Positions 60,985 to 64,000 of a DNA stretch of 64,000 nucleotides are shown here, one piece after another. Under the pieces are notes generated by a model. The model had not been told where the DNA came from. It saw nothing but the letters and a program-made list of their open reading frames with translations, and did not search any database. Numbering within the stretch: position 1 is the stretch's first letter; each line of letters starts with the position of its first letter. The translations under genes were made by a program, and so were the position numbers. The DNA is from Marsupella aquatica (Eukaryota; Marchantiophyta), in NCBI GenBank assembly GCA_973895155.1, contig OZ316894.1, positions 6,882,001 through 6,946,000 on the forward strand, read 5' to 3'.

Positions 60985-63084
60985 GAGAGGTATGCAGAGC
61001 TCAGCCTGGTTTAGTGTAGTGGTAATTGATCTATAACCATTGCTTCTTTCTTTCAATGTATACTTGTGGAGAGAGTAGTGGGTTTAGAGGGGTTGCTCTC
61101 CTTGGAAGGCTGTCCAGTGTTCACTGGACAACTCAGGGTCCAATTCCCTGGCAGAGTTTTAAGTGCTTGGGTGTCTTTTACAGCCAACATAAACTTAAGA
61201 AAAGAGCCAATTGAAAGTCCCAGTCGAAAGGCTTTACAAAAACAGCAATTGCAATACACATGTGACGGATTCTTTAAGGGGGTAAAAACTGAAAAAAAAG
61301 TTTTCTGTTTTGCCAAAAGGGGTTTGAAAATCATCCAGAGGGTAATTATTTTAATGAATGTCTTATTGTAAGAGCACATTAAGACTTTAGTTTCTGCTAA
61401 AGTAAAACGTATGAAAGAAAAGTAACAATGGTTTGCCATATATGAATGTCTGAATTTTTTTTGGATACGGTCTTAAAGTAAATCAATGAATCAATGTCCG
61501 TTGCAGGATATCATGTTACGTCATAGGGACAAACTCTTTAAACCACAGCGTCCACTTTAAAGCACTTTGGGTAACTCGTACACTCACTCATTTCACATGT
61601 TAGCAAGTGGAGTCATGAATGACTTCTTTTTGAAGGGACCAGCTCACTTAGAAAGGAGAACAACTACAGTATAAAGCCGAGGCTGTTTGCAAACATTTGG
61701 TTATCAGCTCCAGCAGTATAAGTATATCTATAGTAAAGCCCTCCTGAATGGTTTTTTGTTTGTATGTGTGTACAAGCTTATGGGGCATTACCCCTGGGTG
61801 AAGCCAGGGAACCCCTGAGCCAGCCTGGGCTGGAAATTCTGAAATTTGAATGATAAATAAATCAAAGTGCAAGTGACAAACAATGATGGATGAGAATTTT
61901 GCTGTGTAAAATTGAACTGAATGATTAAAAACCTTCACTCAGGTTTTATGCACCATAACTCATGCCCACTTGGGGATAATGGCTGTAATCCCCTTGGGCT
62001 CAGTGCCTTCTGGGATTACATCCCATTAGCCCCTCTTGGGGATGGGTTACCCCTACACTATATCTATGCATATGAGTAGATGACATGTTTTTAATTTATG
62101 TTGGATGGCAGGTCCAATTGATACAGATCTCAACATTGGTTTGGGCTCAAGATGGGTTCCACCGGGCACTCTTTGAGGATTGAATTATCTTCAGTCCTAA
62201 GATACATGGGCAAACTTATGTTCATCAATGCTTGAAGGCATGGGTTATGGGTTATGAGCTATACATAGTCTGAAATCCACTCAGAGCCTGAATGTGAAAA
62301 CTATCCACTCAGGGATTATGGTGAATTTGGTGAATTCTTGGGGCTCTGGATACTTTTGTCTGCATGTCCCACTAAGGCATTATCTCCTGGATTGAGAATA
62401 AATCAAGTATATATATGAAGCTGTCAATGAACAAAAAGCTACTAACCAGAAGACCAAAGAAAAGGGAGAAATTAAGAAAAAGTCCAGGCATACCCTAGAA
62501 TCCCCAACAAAAGAATGGAAGCTCTACAGAGCAACAAACTGAAAAGCTTGGTAAATCTCCCCAGAATTCCAATTGTGTGAGGAATTGGGCTTTTTGTCTC
62601 TTTGGTCTTCGTGGTTCCTTTTGTTTTCTCCCCTTCATTGGATCTCCTGCCTTTATAGTGTCTCCTGATATGACTCTTTTTCTTCTTTGGCAAATGAATG
62701 TTGTATATGTAATACCAACGGGAAACCGCAGGTCCCAAAAGCAAGAGACTCCCCAAGAAAGACAAAAGAACTGAAGCCCTTAGCAACAAACCGAAAAGCC
62801 TTGGAAAGCTGCAGAGTAAACATGGTAGGAAGGTCCCGTAGAGTTATTTGTCTAGAAGCCCGAACAGTAGTCTCGTAGATATGCTTCTGCCATAGCAAGC
62901 TGACGGCAGCTCTCACCTGATTGGCTAAAAATTGTTGTCCCATCCTTGCCAGTCATTTCACTCAAGCGCTGACTATGGGTGTCGAGCTACGCTAGGGAGA
63001 TTCCGTTTAATATGCACCACACGTAACTCCTGTATAGCTACATAAACTTTCAATGTACAGCGTCAATCTTCTTTTGATTTGGGC

Positions 63085-63513
63085 TCACGGTTTCTTGTCA
63101 ACCCACTTCTGTCCAGTAAGCTCGTAATGGCAGAACTTCATGAATGATACATCAATCTTAACAGGAAACTCTGCGCCATCAGGATTGTTAACAGGAAACT
63201 CTGCGCCATCAGGATTGCCAGCAAAACAGAGTGCGAGCTCAATTGAAATGAATTCGGCAATGGCCTTCAAAGTGGAGCCCAGACAGCGGAGAGAAGACTG
63301 AGGTGAATGAGAACCTTGAGCAACAGAAATTTAACACAAACGTTCGCCGAATGCGCTGGTAGAATAATGCTGAAGTGAATCTGAGAATGATGTCCAGGCG
63401 CTGACGAAATCAGTTGTGTCAACGATTGTAAAGATTTTCTTCAAAAAGGAGAACGCAAGATTCTTACGGTCAGCGCAGTCTTTCCACGACTTTTGAGTGT
63501 TCAGCCCAATCAG
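63085..63513 (-). pseudogene. Broken coding fragment of an unrecognised protein
   Basis: One minus-strand frame of 143 codons is open except for a single TAA, read as LC*ISVAQ, at about 63,331. It is bounded upstream by TGA and downstream by the natural stop after GQKWVDKKP. Composition is protein-like (SWKDCADRKNLAFSFLKK; FTIVDTTDFVSAW; VSFMKFCHYELTG). There is no ATG in frame at its start and no clear splice acceptor. I do not recognise the family. A 30-bp tandem duplication (63160-63219) adds a second NPDGAEFPVN. It could be a nonsense-carrying pseudogene, or the last exon or exons of a gene whose TAA lies in an unrecognised intron. Confidence 0.5.
63160..63219. repeat. In-frame 30-bp tandem duplication
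   Basis: Copies at 63160-63189 and 63190-63219 differ at one or two bases at their ends. On the minus strand the unit encodes NPDGAEFPVN/K. Because 30 is a multiple of three, the reading frame is kept. Confidence 0.92.
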
Positions 63514-63692
63514 TCAAATGTAAGCTTACAGGTTCATGTTCCCAGCCGCTCTAGTCGTAGGCTACTATGACTAATGGAGAGCCGCTTATGCAGTCGCGCG
63601 CCTGGATCCATATTCAAATGCAATTACGAATCATATTCAGTCACTATACAATGCATCCATATTCAAACGCAGGCTAAGGTCTGTCCCTGGAT

Positions 63693-63740
63693 TTTAGGGT
63701 TTAGGGGTTTAGGGTCCCTGGATTGGAATAGTATAAAAGG
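63693..63740 (+). promoter_or_regulatory. Telo-box cluster and TATA box of a gene leaving the window
   Basis: Three TTTAGGG telo-boxes lie at 63693-63699, 63700-63706 and 63708-63714. A strong TATA box, TATAAAAGG, follows at 63732-63740. Telo-boxes next to TATA or initiator elements are typical of plant genes for ribosomal proteins and other growth-linked functions. Transcription would begin near 63,765-63,775 on the plus strand. Confidence 0.7.
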
Positions 63741-63820
63741 CGTGCACCTGTGAGCACATGCAAACACGACCACAATTGTCCGCTTCCGTCCTTTGTCTGC
63801 AATCCTCCGGAAGGCAGGCA

Positions 63821-64000
63821 ATGTCTGAATTGTCTCAATCCATTCTCTGCTGACCCCTCTTAGAGTTCTCTCCCAGTTTCAGGACTGGTCCATACAACTT
63901 GAAGAGCGGAGGTCGGACGTCGGTTGGAGTAGAGAGCCGAGGAGCTGATCTCCACGAGCACATCAAACGACAGTTTTTTCCCGGTTCCTGGCACAGTGTC
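63821..64000 (+). CDS. 5' end of a gene or upstream ORF, open to the window edge after one TGA
   Basis: About 50 bases after the expected start of transcription, an ATG opens a ten-codon frame (MSELSQSILC) that ends in TGA at 63851-63853. The same frame then stays open for 49 codons to the end of the window (PLLEFSPSFRTGPYNLKSG and onward). The ATG may be a short upstream ORF, or the true coding start with a nonsense change or an intron not recognised here. No family can be assigned. Confidence 0.35.

Larger units (their letters stand above)
57851..63084. other. Gene-poor, repeat-derived region
   Basis: I see no supported gene. Blocks near 58,320-58,510 match 28,190-28,420, and blocks near 58,985 and 60,060 match the repeats at 21.9-24.4 kb. 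Local direct repeats and an LTR-like segment are listed separately. Open frames are short, and none carries family motifs. Confidence 0.5.

Noticed and set aside
59610-61670. A complete LTR retrotransposon bounded by the direct repeats at 59.6 and 61.5 kb
   Set aside because: The repeats are only partly similar, lack common TG...CA ends, and no gag or pol sequence lies between them.

Overview
This 64 kb window is nuclear DNA of a land plant. Introns are spliceosomal with GT-AG borders and mostly 70 bp to 1.3 kb long. The gene content is plant-typical: a YbeY-HAD fusion, a plant GH3 beta-xylosidase, and plant LINE and MITE remnants. Telo-box motifs (TTTAGGG) sit in a promoter at the right edge. 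A large coiled-coil protein with Sfi1-like, centrin-binding-type motifs would fit a lineage with flagellated sperm (bryophyte, lycophyte or fern). The moderate intron sizes make me lean to a moss or liverwort. This placement is inference; the species cannot be read from the window.

Layout. At 1-850 there is a dispersed repeat whose second copy lies at about 56.9-57.9 kb. At 2.9-7.3 kb (+) is a seven-exon EamA/DMT membrane transporter. At 10.6-17.1 kb (+) is a 19-exon S9-family serine peptidase of the dipeptidyl aminopeptidase/acylaminoacyl-peptidase type. From 17.8 to about 21.9 kb there is a decayed plant LINE, interrupted by a 305-bp MITE with a target-site duplication. The stretch 21.9-24.9 kb is repeat debris with internal duplications. 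At 24.9-27.9 kb (-) is a frameshifted non-LTR retroelement with reverse transcriptase, a CCHC finger and a possible restriction-like endonuclease end. Tandem repeats and a hairpin follow at 28.4-29.2 kb.

At 30.2-35.8 kb (+) is a twelve-exon gene for an organellar YbeY endoribonuclease fused to a HAD hydrolase. At 38.9-47.5 kb (+) is a twelve-exon gene of 1,532 codons for a coiled-coil, low-complexity protein that I do not recognise as a named family. Its C-terminal half carries tryptophan-centred helical motifs like those of Sfi1. At 49.3-55.2 kb (-) is a seven-exon secreted GH3 beta-xylosidase. Immediately beyond it, at 55.8-56.6 kb, is a degraded DNA-level copy of the first exon region of the coiled-coil gene. 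The last 7 kb is mostly repeats. It ends with a broken coding fragment on the minus strand (63.1-63.5 kb) and, diverging from it, a telo-box plus TATA promoter for a gene that leaves the window on the plus strand.

The genes do not form one pathway. They are independent housekeeping, wall-metabolism and cytoskeletal-type genes separated by transposon remnants. I assembled the five intact gene models by hand, matching splice phase across every intron and checking that total coding length is a multiple of three. No transcript evidence was available.
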